Part shown: positions 5,484 through 6,034 of the stretch, piece by piece
Layout: each line of letters opens with the position of its first letter
How positions within the stretch are numbered: the stretch's first letter is position 1
Assembly: GCA_003153215.1 (NCBI GenBank)
Contig: PLXL01000088.1
Span: 1 to 6,034, forward strand
Direction of reading: 5' to 3'
Source: Candidatus Dormiibacterota bacterium
GTDB taxonomy: Bacteria > Chloroflexota > Dormibacteria > Aeolococcales > Aeolococcaceae
DNA length: 6,034 nt
Program-made: the position numbers and the translations under genes
Notes under the pieces: model-generated
Database searches by the model: none
What the model was told of the DNA's origin: nothing
Seen by the model: only the letters and a program-made list of their open reading frames with translations

Positions 5484-6034
5484 TCAGGAGTGAGGAGGCT
5501 CGACTGCCTGCTGGGTGACCAGCGCCGCGGGGGCGGCGGGCTTGGCGTGCCCGTTGCCGGCCGCGGGAGTGGTGCCGGCGATGAAGGCCTCGGTCAGCTC
5601 CCGGGCACGGTTGTCCGAGTACTGCTTGGGCGGTGACTTCATGAAGTAGGAGGACGGGCCCTCCAGGGTGCCGGAGAGGCCACGGTCGAGCCCCAGCTTG
5701 CAGCAGCGGACGGCGTCGATCACGATGCCCGCGCTGTTCGGCGAGTCGACCACTTCGAGCTTCAGCTCCACGTTGATCGGGATGTCGCCGAAGGAGCGTC
5801 CCTCCATCCGGATGTAGCACCACTTGCGGTCGTCCAGCCAGCGCACGTAGTCGGACGGCCCGATGTGGATGTTGCGGTCGTCCAGCTTCTGGTCCAGCTG
5901 GGAGCGGACACTGTTGGTCTTGCTGATCTTCTTGCTGACCAGGCGCTCGCGCTCCAGCATGTTGAGGAAGTCGGTGTTGCCGCCGAAGTTGAGCTGGTAG
6001 GTGTTCTCGATCCTGACCCCGCGGTCCTGGAAGA
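5484..6034 (-). CDS. ino1: myo-inositol-1-phosphate synthase, C-terminal part (5' end beyond the window)
   Basis: This is the last 182 residues of an NAD-dependent inositol-1-phosphate synthase (cytosolic), which converts glucose 6-phosphate to inositol phosphate, the head group used by PgsA. The frame is open from the right edge, and the ATG at 5960 lies within the conserved core, so it is an internal methionine and not the start. Characteristic blocks in order are NFGGNTDFLNMLER, SKKISKTNSVRSQL, HIGPSDYV, LDDRKWCYIRMEGR, ELKLEVVDSPNSAG and PSSYFMKSPP. Together they match the compact bacterial/archaeal type, such as mycobacterial Ino1, rather than the longer eukaryotic enzyme. After the last conserved block (QYSDNRARELTEAFIAG) there is a tail of about 30 residues rich in Ala and Pro, ending VEPPHS, which looks unstructured. 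It is the first gene of the cluster seen here; any promoter and the N-terminal NAD-binding half lie outside the window. Confidence 0.95.
   Translation of the reverse strand, partial: FQDRGVRIENTYQLNFGGNTDFLNMLERERLVSKKISKTNSVRSQLDQKLDDRNIHIGPSDYVRWLDDRKWCYIRMEGRSFGDIPINVELKLEVVDSPNSAGIVIDAVRCCKLGLDRGLSGTLEGPSSYFMKSPPKQYSDNRARELTEAFIAGTTPAAGNGHAKPAAPAALVTQQAVEPPHS

Noticed and set aside
4401..5636. A 411-codon open frame on the plus strand opposite the acyltransferase and ino1
   Set aside because: Low-complexity Asp/Gly/His-rich translation, antisense to two well-recognised genes; typical of high-GC antisense frames.

Overview
This window is high-GC DNA (about two thirds G+C by eye) that encodes most of a phosphatidylinositol / phosphatidylinositol-mannoside (PIM) membrane-lipid cluster. 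Four genes on the minus strand form a probable operon, read from high to low coordinates: the 3' end of a myo-inositol-1-phosphate synthase gene (ino1), an LpxL/HtrB-type acyltransferase that fits the PIM acyltransferase PatA, a GT4 mannosyltransferase closely resembling PimA, and a CDP-alcohol phosphatidyltransferase resembling phosphatidylinositol-phosphate synthase (PgsA). PI and PIM lipids and the frequent GTG starts point to an actinobacterium or a related high-GC, soil-type lineage. The exact phylum cannot be fixed from this window.

Layout from left to right. At 3-647 (+) is a CPBP-family intramembrane protease, probably cut at its 5' end. At 648-842 is a gene-free convergent intergenic region; most of it lies inside a 24-bp imperfect inverted repeat (640-663 / 807-830) that encloses four short hairpins. 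At 843-2546 (-) is a SulP anion transporter with a C-terminal STAS domain. At 2547-2632 is a short gap holding two tandem GC-rich hairpins. At 2633-3235 (-) is pgsA, at 3245-4387 (-) pimA, at 4449-5450 (-) the acyltransferase, and from 5484 to the right edge (-) the ino1 fragment.

The lipid genes follow a logical sequence. Ino1 makes inositol phosphate from glucose 6-phosphate. PgsA joins it to CDP-diacylglycerol. After dephosphorylation of the product (phosphatase not in the window), PimA adds the first mannose from GDP-mannose. The acyltransferase then puts a fatty acid on that mannose. Gaps between these genes are 9 to 61 nt, consistent with one transcript whose promoter lies beyond the right edge. 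SulP may be a downstream cistron or a separate unit. I see no tRNA, rRNA, CRISPR array, transposase gene or defence system. The least explained piece of DNA is the inverted-repeat element between the CPBP and SulP genes.
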